Origin: Ga0077536 sp943370145
GTDB taxonomy: Bacteria; Pseudomonadota; Gammaproteobacteria; Ga0077536
Length of the DNA stretch: 42,429 bases
NCBI GenBank assembly: GCA_943370145.1
Contig: CALRPY020000036.1
Coordinates: 1 to 42,429 of the forward strand
Direction: 5' to 3'
Each line of letters opens with the position of its first letter. Within the stretch, counting starts at the first letter, position 1. Made by a program: the position numbers and the translations under genes. The notes beneath the pieces were generated by a model. It made no database searches. It was given only the letters and a program-made list of their open reading frames with translations, and was not told the DNA's origin. Positions 17,097-24,761 of the stretch are shown here, piece by piece.

Positions 17097-17117
17097 CGAC
17101 GGCTCAGGCGGCCGTCG
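17097..17117. terminator. hairpin between the convergent nuoN and psd genes, possible bidirectional terminator
   Basis: CGACGGC (17097-17103) pairs perfectly with GCCGTCG (17111-17117) around a seven-base loop that contains the psd stop codon. Its position between two converging genes suits termination or 3'-end protection. No T tract follows on either strand, so intrinsic termination is doubtful. Confidence 0.25.
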
Positions 17118-17964
17118 CGCCGAGCCGGGACAGTGCCTGCCCCATCCTGACCGGTGTGCCGTTCGCGAGGTTCGGCAGCCAGTCGGGGGCCGCGGGCGGC
17201 AGCGCGAGGATGACCGTCGAACCCATGTTGAAGCGTCCGATCTCCGCGCCGCGCCCGTAGGCAACCGGGGTCGACAGCCGTTCGACCGTCACCCCGGCGT
17301 GAGCCGCCATTGCCGGCACGTCGCAGCAGCGCAGTTCCATCGCGCTGACCAGCATCGCCCCCACCATCACGATCGCGCACGGGCCCCATTCGCTGTCGCA
17401 GGACAGGATCAGTCGCTCGTTGCGCGCATACAGCCCATCGATGACCTGCGAGGTCCGGTCGTTCACCGAGAACAACTGGCCCGGGACGTAGCGCACGGCA
17501 TGCACCGTGCAGTCGAAGGGCGCGTGCACACGGTGGTAGTCGCGCGGCGACAGATAGACGATGACGAAACGTCCGCCCGCGAGCTGCCGGCTCAGGTCCC
17601 CGTCGCCGGCCAGCAGAGCCGAGAGCGGAAAATCCCTGCCCTTGGCCTGCAGCAAGCGGCCCTGCTCCAGCCCACCCAACTGGCTGATTGCGCCGTCCGC
17701 CGGGCTGGCGACGATGCCCGGTTCGCGTGCCACCGGCCGCGCTTCGGGGCGCAGGGCGCGCGTGAAGAATTCGTTGAAGCTGCGGTAGCTGTCCAGCCCG
17801 TCCTGCGCTTCGGAAAGGTCCACGCCGTACATCGCGCAGAATGCGCGTATCGCGTACGGCGTGAGCGGACCTTCCGCGCGCGTCAGGCGTCTCACGGCGG
17901 CGGACAGGGCGCGCTGGGGCAGCAGGTGCTGGGGCAGCACCAGCAGGCGGTCGAGCAGACGCAT
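17104..17964 (-). CDS. psd: phosphatidylserine decarboxylase proenzyme
   Basis: The enzyme makes phosphatidylethanolamine from phosphatidylserine at the inner membrane. It self-cleaves to create a pyruvoyl group. The 286-residue proenzyme has the catalytic triad at the family's positions: Asp90 (ASPADGAIS), His144 (SPRDYHRVHAP) and Ser249 in the cleavage motif. The motif reads MGST here rather than the commoner LGST. The N-terminal YRSFNEFFTRALRPEARP is typical of the proteobacterial type I enzyme. GAGGA lies 9 nt before the ATG. The gene is 18 nt downstream of the PCu(A)C chaperone gene on the same strand, so it is probably the last gene of that operon. Confidence 0.96.
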   Translation of the reverse strand: MRLLDRLLVLPQHLLPQRALSAAVRRLTRAEGPLTPYAIRAFCAMYGVDLSEAQDGLDSYRSFNEFFTRALRPEARPVAREPGIVASPADGAISQLGGLEQGRLLQAKGRDFPLSALLAGDGDLSRQLAGGRFVIVYLSPRDYHRVHAPFDCTVHAVRYVPGQLFSVNDRTSQVIDGLYARNERLILSCDSEWGPCAIVMVGAMLVSAMELRCCDVPAMAAHAGVTVERLSTPVAYGRGAEIGRFNMGSTVILALPPAAPDWLPNLANGTPVRMGQALSRLGATAA

Positions 17965-17982
17965 GCGGGATATTCCTCGGAT

Positions 17983-18462
17983 TCAGGGCGGGTCGCGGCG
18001 CACCGGTGCGCTCACCCGGACGGCGTGGCCAGCGCAGGCCAGCGTCAGTGCAAGGGAGTCGCCGGCGCGTGCCGGCGTCGCCGGGTGCATCAGCATGATG
18101 TGCAGTCCACCAGGCGCGAGCGTGATCACGCCACCAGGCGGCACCGTCACGGCATGCAGGTGCCGCATGCCAACCTTGTCGCCATCACGCACCGTCTCGT
18201 GGAGCATGCCCATGCCGTAGCCCGCGGCACCGACCGAGTCGACCCGGAGAGGGCTCGTGCCGGTGTTGCGCAAGCGCATGAAGGCGGCGACGGCGCCGGC
18301 GCCCGGTGGGGGCTCCCGCACCCAGGGCGCCTCGACCTCCAGGCCATCGCAGGCTTGCGTGTCAGCAAGGGTGGCGCCCGTCAGGCAGGCGGCGAGCAGC
18401 AGGGCGGTGATCCGCCTGCGCGCACCTGCCGGCCTTCGCAAGCGCCCGTGCCGCCGGTTCAT
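17983..18462 (-). CDS. periplasmic copper chaperone, PCu(A)C family
   Basis: PCu(A)C proteins carry Cu(I) in the periplasm and deliver it to cytochrome oxidase assembly, often together with SCO proteins. The 159-residue product begins with a basic signal sequence and hydrophobic core (ITALLLAACLTGATLA). The copper motif H-x10-M-x21-H-x-M is exact: His88, Met99, His121 and Met123. The segment LLAAC could be read as a lipobox, but a signal peptidase I site after TLA is also possible, so anchoring is uncertain. The start overlaps the stop of the SCO gene by 4 nt, so the two are coupled. Confidence 0.9.
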   Translation of the reverse strand: MNRRHGRLRRPAGARRRITALLLAACLTGATLADTQACDGLEVEAPWVREPPPGAGAVAAFMRLRNTGTSPLRVDSVGAAGYGMGMLHETVRDGDKVGMRHLHAVTVPPGGVITLAPGGLHIMLMHPATPARAGDSLALTLACAGHAVRVSAPVRRDPP

Positions 18463-19112
18463 GGGTGGGTCTCGGCGAACGCGACGACGGCGCGGTAGCG
18501 CGCCGCGATCTCCGTCGCATCGTGCGGCAGGCCGAAGACGCTGAGCACCCGCAACTGCGGGTCGACGAGGAAAATCGACGCGGTGTGGTCCATCGTGTAG
18601 TCACCGCCGCTGCCGGGAATGCGCGCGAAAATGACGCCGATCTGGCGCGTGAGCGCGGTCAGCGCATCTTCCGCACCGGTTGCGGCCTGGAAGTGTTCGT
18701 CGAAGTAGCGGACATAGGGCCCAATCCGCTCCGGGGTATCCCGCGCGGGGTCCACCGACACGAACAGCACCTGCCCCTGGTTGCGGAAGCTCTCATCGTC
18801 CCCGAGGCGAGTCTTGACCTGTTTCAATACCGACAGCGTGCTGGGGCAGACGTCCGGGCACTGCGTGAAACCGAAGAACATGAAGGTCCAGCGCCCGCGC
18901 AGGTTCGCCTCGGTGAACGCGGCGCCATCGGCGCGCGTCAGGCTGAAGGCCTGCAGCGTCGGTGGATCCGGCCACAAGAGACCAGGGATTCCGGGTTTCT
19001 GTTCGCCACGCCAGACCGCGAACAGCATGCCCGCGCCCAGGACGGCAAAGGCGAAGAGGGCGAGCAACGCATTGGACTGGACACGAGGGGGAGCGGCTGT
19101 CATCGGCCGCAT
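18459..19112 (-). CDS. SCO1/SenC family copper chaperone / thiol-disulfide protein
   Basis: SCO proteins help build the Cu(A) centre of cytochrome c oxidase, either as copper donors or thiol reductases, anchored on the outer face of the inner membrane. The 217-residue product has an N-terminal membrane helix (about 14-35) and a thioredoxin-like domain. The copper/thiol motif is CPDVC (Cys85, Cys89) with the distal His176 (TMDHTASIFLVDP). An alternative in-frame ATG lies three codons in. A TATAAT on the coding strand overlaps the first ATG (TATAATG), so the second ATG (19103) may be used if that hexamer is a -10 element. Confidence 0.92.
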   Translation of the reverse strand: MRPMTAAPPRVQSNALLALFAFAVLGAGMLFAVWRGEQKPGIPGLLWPDPPTLQAFSLTRADGAAFTEANLRGRWTFMFFGFTQCPDVCPSTLSVLKQVKTRLGDDESFRNQGQVLFVSVDPARDTPERIGPYVRYFDEHFQAATGAEDALTALTRQIGVIFARIPGSGGDYTMDHTASIFLVDPQLRVLSVFGLPHDATEIAARYRAVVAFAETHP

Positions 19113-19264
19113 TATAGCGGAGCCCTGCGGATGGTCCGCGATCGCGTTGCGACAGGCGCCATTCGCGCGCGCGCCGTCGCCGGGCGGGCGGCACGCGCGC
19201 GGTGGCGATGCTATGGTGACGTCCTGTCAGACCCAGGATGGGCCGCTGCCTGCCGAGCGCACCG

Positions 19265-20560
19265 ATGAACGATAGCCAGAATCCACCGACCCGCCTCGGC
19301 AAGTACGAGATCGTCCGCGAAATCGGCCGCGGCAGCATGGGCGTCGTGTACGCCGCATTCGACCCCTACATAGACCGGTCCGTTGCGGTCAAGGTGGCGA
19401 TGGCGGATGCGCTCAAGGACCGCACCTCGGGCGAACGCTTCCGCAAGATGTTTTTCAACGAGGCCCATACCGCGGGCATGTTGCGGCATCCGAACATCCT
19501 CGAAATCTTCGATGCCGGTGTCGACGAAGACCTGTGCTACATCGTCATGGAACTCATCGAGGACGGGGATACGCTGCGCAGCTACTGCCGGAGCGACCGG
19601 CTGCTGCCGGTCAACCAGGTGGCCGAAATCGTGTTCTGCTGCGCCAAGGCGCTCGACTACGCCCACCGGCAGGGCGTCATCCACCGGGACATCAAGCCGT
19701 CCAACATCCTGCTGACGCGCGAGATGGACGTCAAAATCGCCGACTTCAGCATCGCGCACATCAACCACGCGGACCTGACGCAGACCATGCCGATGGGCTT
19801 CGTCGGCTCGCCGCGCTACATGTCGCCGGAGCAGATCCAGGAGGACACGATCACCGGGCAGACCGATCTGTTCTCGCTCGGCGTCGTCGCCTATGAGTTG
19901 CTCACCGGCCGGCATCCCTTCGGCGGCGAGAGCTTCTCCAACCTGATCCACCGGGTCATCAACGAGGAGCCGACACCGCTGCGCCAGTACCGTCCGGAGC
20001 TCCCACCGATCCTGGAGCGCATCCTCGGCCGCACGCTGGAGAAGACGCCCGAACGGCGCTATCGCACCGGGCTCGATCTCGCCTCCGATCTCAGTCTTGC
20101 CTTCAACCACCTGGAACGACCGCAGGGCGAGGTTCCGGCGCGCGAGAAATTCGAGCTGGCGAAGCGGCTCGAATTCTTCCGCGGCTTTCTCGATACGGAG
20201 CTGTGGGAAGTCGTGCGGGCGAGCGTGTGGCAGGCGTTCGAGGCCGGGTACGAAATCGTGCACGAGGGCGACATCGACGACTCCTTTTTCATCATCACCG
20301 GCGGCGAAGCAGCGGTCAGCAAGCAGGGCACGCCGCTGCGCACCCTGGCCGAGGGCGACTGCTTCGGCGAGATGGGCCACGTGACCCGGCTGCGGCGCAC
20401 GGCCTCGGTCGTCGCCGTCGGCCGGCTGTCGGTGATGAAGCTCAACTCGACGCTGCTCGAGCAGGTCAGCACCGAGTGCCAGCTGCGGTTCTACAAGGTG
20501 TTCGTCCGCGTGCTCGCCGAGCGACTCTCGCGCACCACCGAGCGAGTCGTGGGCCGTTGA
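19265..20560 (+). CDS. Ser/Thr protein kinase with C-terminal cyclic-nucleotide-binding domain (copy 1)
   Basis: This 431-residue cytoplasmic protein joins a Hanks-type kinase domain (about 12-280) to a CNB domain (about 300-425), like a minimal PKG. Kinase motifs are GRGSMGVVY (21-29), Lys43 in VAVKV, the alpha-C Glu66, HRDIKPSNILL with catalytic Asp142 and Asn147, DFSIAH with Asp160 (Ser replaces the Gly of DFG), and GSPRYMSPEQ. The CNB phosphate-binding cassette GDCFGEMGHVTRLRRTASV keeps Glu369 and Arg378, spaced nine residues apart as in cAMP-binding proteins. The ATG at 19265 is chosen over one at 19238 because it matches the start of copy 2. There is no membrane segment. Its stop is 12 nt from the stop of the convergent pgi gene. 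Substrates are unknown. Confidence 0.9.
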   Translation: MNDSQNPPTRLGKYEIVREIGRGSMGVVYAAFDPYIDRSVAVKVAMADALKDRTSGERFRKMFFNEAHTAGMLRHPNILEIFDAGVDEDLCYIVMELIEDGDTLRSYCRSDRLLPVNQVAEIVFCCAKALDYAHRQGVIHRDIKPSNILLTREMDVKIADFSIAHINHADLTQTMPMGFVGSPRYMSPEQIQEDTITGQTDLFSLGVVAYELLTGRHPFGGESFSNLIHRVINEEPTPLRQYRPELPPILERILGRTLEKTPERRYRTGLDLASDLSLAFNHLERPQGEVPAREKFELAKRLEFFRGFLDTELWEVVRASVWQAFEAGYEIVHEGDIDDSFFIITGGEAAVSKQGTPLRTLAEGDCFGEMGHVTRLRRTASVVAVGRLSVMKLNSTLLEQVSTECQLRFYKVFVRVLAERLSRTTERVVGR

Positions 20561-20572
20561 CCGGCCAGCGCC

Positions 20573-22177
20573 TCAGTCGCGCGCGCGTCGGGCGAGATAC
20601 CGCTCCATCAGCGCCGTGGTGGAGCCGTCGTGGGCCGCGATCCGGCCGCTTGCGAGTTCGTCGAGCAGCCTGGCCGCAAGCTGCTTGCCGAGCTCGACGC
20701 CCCACTGGTCGAAGGAGTTGATGCCCCAGATCACGCCTTGCACGAAGGTCTTGTGCTCGTAGAGCGCGAGCAGGGCGCCCAGGGTTTCGGGCGTCAGTTC
20801 GTCCATCACGATCAGGTTGCTCGGCTGGTTGCCCGGCTGCTCGCGATGCAGGGCCAGCGCGGGCGGATTGCCGGCGGCGATGAGCGCGTCGCGCGAGCGC
20901 CCAGTCATCAGGGCCTCTGCCTGCGCGAGGCAGTTCGCGACCAGCATGTCGTGGTGGGCGGGCGCCGAGCGCGGGTGGCGCAGCGCGAGGATGAAGTCCA
21001 CCGGCACCCGGCGCGTGCCCTGGTGCAACAGCTGGAAGAACGCGTGCTGGACGTTGGTGCCGACGCCGCCCCAGACAATCGGGCAGGTATCGCCCACCAC
21101 CGGCTCGTCGGCCAGCGTGACGCGCTTGCCGTTGCTCTCCATTTCGAGCTGCTGAAGATAGTCGGGCAGGTGATCGAGGCGGTCGTCATAGGGCACGATG
21201 GCCTGCGTTTCCGCGCCGAGGAAGCTTGTGTTCCACAAGCCGGTCAGCGCCAGCATCACCGGCGCGTTGCGAGCGAAGGGGGCCGTGCGGAAGTGCTGGT
21301 CCATCGCGCGCGCGCCGGACAGCAGGCGCTCGAAGCCGGAGTAGCCCAGGGCGAGTGCGATCGGCAGGCCGATGGCGGACCACAGCGAATACCGGCCGCC
21401 CACCCAGTCCCACATCGGGAGCACGTTGCCGGGCGCGATGCCGAAATCGACGGCGCGCTGCGGATGCGCGGTGATGGCGAAGAAATGCGCGGCAATCGCG
21501 GCCTCGTCGCCGAAGCGCGCGAGCAGCCAGCGCTGTGCGGTGCGCGCGTTCAGTGCGGTCTCCGGCGTCGTGAAGGACTTGGAGGCGACGATGAAGAGCG
21601 TCGTCGCCGGGTCGAGGCGGCCCAGGCAGCGATCGATGTCGCCGCCATCGACATTCGACACGAAGTGCACGCGCAGCCCGCCGGCGTGCGCGTAGCGCAG
21701 CGCCTCGCACACGAGCTGCGGGCCGAGGTGCGAACCGCCGATGCCGAGGTTCACGACATCGGTGATGCGCTCCCCGTCATGTCCGCGCCAGCGTCCTTCG
21801 GCGATGTCGGCGACCACCTGTGCCATGCGCGCGAGGGTCGCGCGGATCAGGGGTGCCACCGGCTGGCCGTCGTTCGCCGCGCTCTCGTCATCCGGCGCGC
21901 GCAAGGCCGTGTGCAGCGCCGCGCGCCCTTCGGTGGGATTGACGACGGCGCCGCGGAAGAGGTCTTCGATGCGCCCGGCGAGGCCGCGCGCCGCCGCAAG
22001 CGCCAGCAGGGCGTCCCTGGCCGGCTCGTCGAGCAGCTGTTTCGAGTGGTCGAAATACAGGCCGGCCGCTTCGATGGTCCACGCCGCCGCGCGTCCGGGT
22101 GTCGCGAACAGGGTGTCGATGCGGTTGCGACGCAGACGCGTCGCGTGTTCGGTCAGGCTGTCGAGTGGGCTGCTCAT
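20573..22177 (-). CDS. pgi: glucose-6-phosphate isomerase
   Basis: This enzyme interconverts glucose 6-phosphate and fructose 6-phosphate in the cytoplasm. Started at the ATG at 22177 it has 534 aa. A TTG 54 nt upstream is in frame but would add a non-conserved extension. Family signatures are GIGGSHLGP, VASKSFTTPET, DWVGGRYSLWSAIGLP (PROSITE pattern 1 region), GTNVQHAFFQLLHQG and GINSFDQWGVELGKQLA (pattern 2 region with the catalytic lysine). The gene lies alone on the minus strand between the two CNB kinases: convergent with copy 1 and divergent from copy 2. Confidence 0.97.
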   Translation of the reverse strand: MSSPLDSLTEHATRLRRNRIDTLFATPGRAAAWTIEAAGLYFDHSKQLLDEPARDALLALAAARGLAGRIEDLFRGAVVNPTEGRAALHTALRAPDDESAANDGQPVAPLIRATLARMAQVVADIAEGRWRGHDGERITDVVNLGIGGSHLGPQLVCEALRYAHAGGLRVHFVSNVDGGDIDRCLGRLDPATTLFIVASKSFTTPETALNARTAQRWLLARFGDEAAIAAHFFAITAHPQRAVDFGIAPGNVLPMWDWVGGRYSLWSAIGLPIALALGYSGFERLLSGARAMDQHFRTAPFARNAPVMLALTGLWNTSFLGAETQAIVPYDDRLDHLPDYLQQLEMESNGKRVTLADEPVVGDTCPIVWGGVGTNVQHAFFQLLHQGTRRVPVDFILALRHPRSAPAHHDMLVANCLAQAEALMTGRSRDALIAAGNPPALALHREQPGNQPSNLIVMDELTPETLGALLALYEHKTFVQGVIWGINSFDQWGVELGKQLAARLLDELASGRIAAHDGSTTALMERYLARRARD

Positions 22178-22323
22178 GGTGCCGTCCGTGTCGCCGGGAA
22201 GTTCGGCCGGTTGTTCCCGCGACGCCGGCAACGGCGCGCCCGGTCGGTATAAGGCTCGATTCTAGCGTGATATTCTGCAAGCAGGCATCCACGTTGCGAC
22301 TCCCAGCGGCTCCATTGCAAAGC

Positions 22324-23637
22324 ATGAGCGAAAGTCTTCCGAGCCGACTCGGCAAATACGAGGTGCTGCGCGAAATAAGCCGCGGCAGCATGGGCACCGT
22401 GTACCTCGGCCACGACCCCTACATCGATCGCGCGGTGGCGATCAAGGTCGCGCACCCGGAGCAGCTGCACGACGAGGAATCGGGCGAACGCTACCGCAAG
22501 ATGTTCTTCAACGAGGCCCACATGGCGGGCCGCCTGACGCACCCGAACATCGTCGCGATCTATGACGCGGGTGTCGATGACGACATCTGCTACATCATCA
22601 TGGAATTCGTGGAGGGTGGGCAGACCCTCAAGCCCTACTGCCGGGCGGACAACCTGCTGCCGCTCGGCAAGGTCGTCGAGATCGCGTTCAAATGCGCGAG
22701 GGCGCTCGACTATGCCCACAGGCAGGGTGTGATCCATCGCGACATCAAGCCGACGAACATCCTGCTCACGGCGGACATGGATGTGAAGATCGCCGACTTC
22801 AGCATTGCCCACATGACGCAAGTCGACACCAGCGAGACGCTGCCGCTGGGCCTGGTCGGCTCGCCACGCTACATGTCCCCGGAGCAGGTCTGCGAGGACT
22901 ACGTCACCCACCAGACGGACCTCTTCTCGCTGGGCGTCGTGATCTTCGAACTCCTCTCCGGACGCCACCCCTTCGTGGCCGACAGCTTCTCGCGCCTGGT
23001 GCAGAGCATCGTCAACGACGCTCCGCCGAAGCTCACTGAACTGCGGCGCGGCGTCACCGAAGAACTGCAGCGTATCGTCGAGAAGGCGATGGCCAAGGAC
23101 TGCACGCAGCGCTACCTGTCGGGCGGCGAACTCGCGGCCGATCTCGCCCGCGCCTTCAACACCCTGCTGGAGGCGCCCGAGGAGAACATCACCGAGCAGG
23201 AGAAGTTCGTCGCCGCCAAGCAGCTCGATTTCTTCCACGGCTTTCCCGATGGCGAGTTGTGGGAGATCGTGCGCGCGGGGGTCTGGAGCGACTACCAGGA
23301 TCGCGGGGAAATCATCGTCGAGGGCGACATCGACGACTCCTTCTTCATCATCGTCCACGGCGAGGTGGCCGTCATGAAGAACGGCCGGGAGCTGCGCAAG
23401 CTCGATGCGGGGGACTGCTTCGGCGAAATGGGCTACCTCGCCAAGACCCGGCGCACCGCCACCATCATCGCGCATGGGCCCACGACGCTGCTGAAACTGA
23501 ATTCCGCCGTCATCAGCCAGGCCTCCATGAACTGCCAGGTGCGCTTCCTGAAGGTATTCCTGCGCACGCTGATCCACCGCCTGTCGCTGACCACCGAACA
23601 GGTAACCCGTGACACGCTGAAGGAGCAGTCGCCATGA
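22324..23637 (+). CDS. Ser/Thr protein kinase with C-terminal cyclic-nucleotide-binding domain (copy 2)
   Basis: This is a 437-residue paralogue of the kinase at 19265, collinear over its full length. Kinase motifs are SRGSMGTVY (19-27), Lys41, Glu64, HRDIKPTNILL with Asp140 and Asn145, DFSIAH with Asp158 and again Ser in place of the DFG glycine, and GSPRYMSPEQ. In the CNB domain, GDCFGEMGYLAKTRRTATI keeps Glu368 and Arg377 at the cyclic-nucleotide spacing. The frame is open further upstream, but the ATG at 22324 matches the paralogue and lies 146 nt from the divergent pgi start. The stop overlaps the start of the sugar dehydrogenase gene (ATGA). The activation segment differs most from copy 1, which suggests different substrates. 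Confidence 0.9.
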   Translation: MSESLPSRLGKYEVLREISRGSMGTVYLGHDPYIDRAVAIKVAHPEQLHDEESGERYRKMFFNEAHMAGRLTHPNIVAIYDAGVDDDICYIIMEFVEGGQTLKPYCRADNLLPLGKVVEIAFKCARALDYAHRQGVIHRDIKPTNILLTADMDVKIADFSIAHMTQVDTSETLPLGLVGSPRYMSPEQVCEDYVTHQTDLFSLGVVIFELLSGRHPFVADSFSRLVQSIVNDAPPKLTELRRGVTEELQRIVEKAMAKDCTQRYLSGGELAADLARAFNTLLEAPEENITEQEKFVAAKQLDFFHGFPDGELWEIVRAGVWSDYQDRGEIIVEGDIDDSFFIIVHGEVAVMKNGRELRKLDAGDCFGEMGYLAKTRRTATIIAHGPTTLLKLNSAVISQASMNCQVRFLKVFLRTLIHRLSLTTEQVTRDTLKEQSP

Positions 23638-24761
23638 TTGAACGGACACGCCCAGGCCCTGCCTTGGCGCTTGCGCTCGTCGCCAGCCTCGCGCCGGGCG
23701 TCGCCCGGGCGGACCCGCCCGATCTGCGCGACATCAGCTTGCCCGAGGGTTTCCGGATCGACGTCTACGCGCGCGACGTGGCGAATGCGCGGCAGATGGC
23801 GCTCGGCGACGATGGCGTGCTCTACGTCGGCTCCCGCGGGGCGGGCATGGTGTACGCCGTCATTGATGCGGACGGCGACTTCCGCGCGGAAACCGTCCGC
23901 ATCATCGCCCGCGGGCTCAACCTGCCGACCGGCGTCGCCTTCCGCGACGGCGCGCTCTACGTCGCCGAAGTGCAGCGCGTGCTGCGTTTCGACGACATCG
24001 GCAATCGCCTGGACACGCCGCCGCCGCCGGTGGTGGTCACCGACCAGTTGCCGGCCGACCGCCACCACGGCTGGAAGTTCATCGATTTCGGCCCCGATGG
24101 CCGCCTCTACGTGCCGGTGGGTGCGCCTTGCAACGTGTGCCTCAAGGGTCCGCCCTATGCGAGCATCCTGCGCATGAACGCGGACGGCTCAGGTCTCGAG
24201 ACCTTTGCGCGCGGCATCCGCAACACGGTGGGCTTCGACTGGCACCCGGTCACCGGCGAGCTCTGGTTCACCGACAACGGCCGCGACATGCTCGGCGACG
24301 ACGTGCCCGCCTGCGAGCTGAACCGCGCGACCGGCCCCGGCCAGCATTTCGGCTTTCCCTACGTGCACGGGGCGAACACGCCCGATCCCGAGTTCGGCAA
24401 AGCGACGCCCCCGGCGCCGCTGGCGCCGCCGGTGGTGGAACTTGGACCGCACGTCGCCCCGCTCGGCATGCTGTTCTACACCGGCAACCAGTTCCCGGCC
24501 GCGTATCGCAACGCCGTGCTGATCGCGGAGCACGGTTCGTGGAACCGCTCGCGGAAGATCGGCTATCGCGTGACGAAGGTCACCCTGGACGATGCCGGCG
24601 CGGTCGTCTCGCACGAGCCCTTCGCCAGTGGCTGGCTGCAGGGGGATAGCGTCAGCGGCCGCCCGGTCGATCTCGAACAGCTGCCCGACGGTTCAGTCCT
24701 GCTCTCCGACGACGAAGCGGGTGTCATCTACCGGATTTCGCATCCGGCCGAAGATGACTGA
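23634..24761 (+). CDS. exported PQQ-dependent sugar dehydrogenase family protein (sorbosone/aldose dehydrogenase type)
   Basis: The 375-residue product has a signal peptide cleaved after about residue 26 (ARA) and a six-bladed beta-propeller sequence of the soluble glucose/sorbosone dehydrogenase family. These enzymes oxidise sugars in the periplasm with PQQ. Family features include LPEGFRIDVYARDVANAR near the start, ADRHHGW with His144-His145 at the active-site histidine region, ARGIRNTVGFDWHP, LWFTDNGRDMLGDD and LIAEHGSWNRS. A CNVC pair (Cys166, Cys169) is present. The gene is coupled to CNB kinase copy 2 by a 4-nt overlap and overlaps the next gene by 8 nt. The substrate cannot be read from sequence. 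Confidence 0.85.
   Translation: MIERTRPGPALALALVASLAPGVARADPPDLRDISLPEGFRIDVYARDVANARQMALGDDGVLYVGSRGAGMVYAVIDADGDFRAETVRIIARGLNLPTGVAFRDGALYVAEVQRVLRFDDIGNRLDTPPPPVVVTDQLPADRHHGWKFIDFGPDGRLYVPVGAPCNVCLKGPPYASILRMNADGSGLETFARGIRNTVGFDWHPVTGELWFTDNGRDMLGDDVPACELNRATGPGQHFGFPYVHGANTPDPEFGKATPPAPLAPPVVELGPHVAPLGMLFYTGNQFPAAYRNAVLIAEHGSWNRSRKIGYRVTKVTLDDAGAVVSHEPFASGWLQGDSVSGRPVDLEQLPDGSVLLSDDEAGVIYRISHPAEDD

Noticed and set aside
20552..20566. Five-bp hairpin GGCCG/CGGCC between kinase copy 1 and pgi as a terminator
   Set aside because: The stem is short, overlaps the kinase stop codon and has no T tract; in such GC-rich sequence it is expected by chance.
20630..22252. Plus-strand 540-codon frame opposite pgi
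   Set aside because: pgi has all its signatures on the minus strand; the opposing frame has only biased, repetitive composition.
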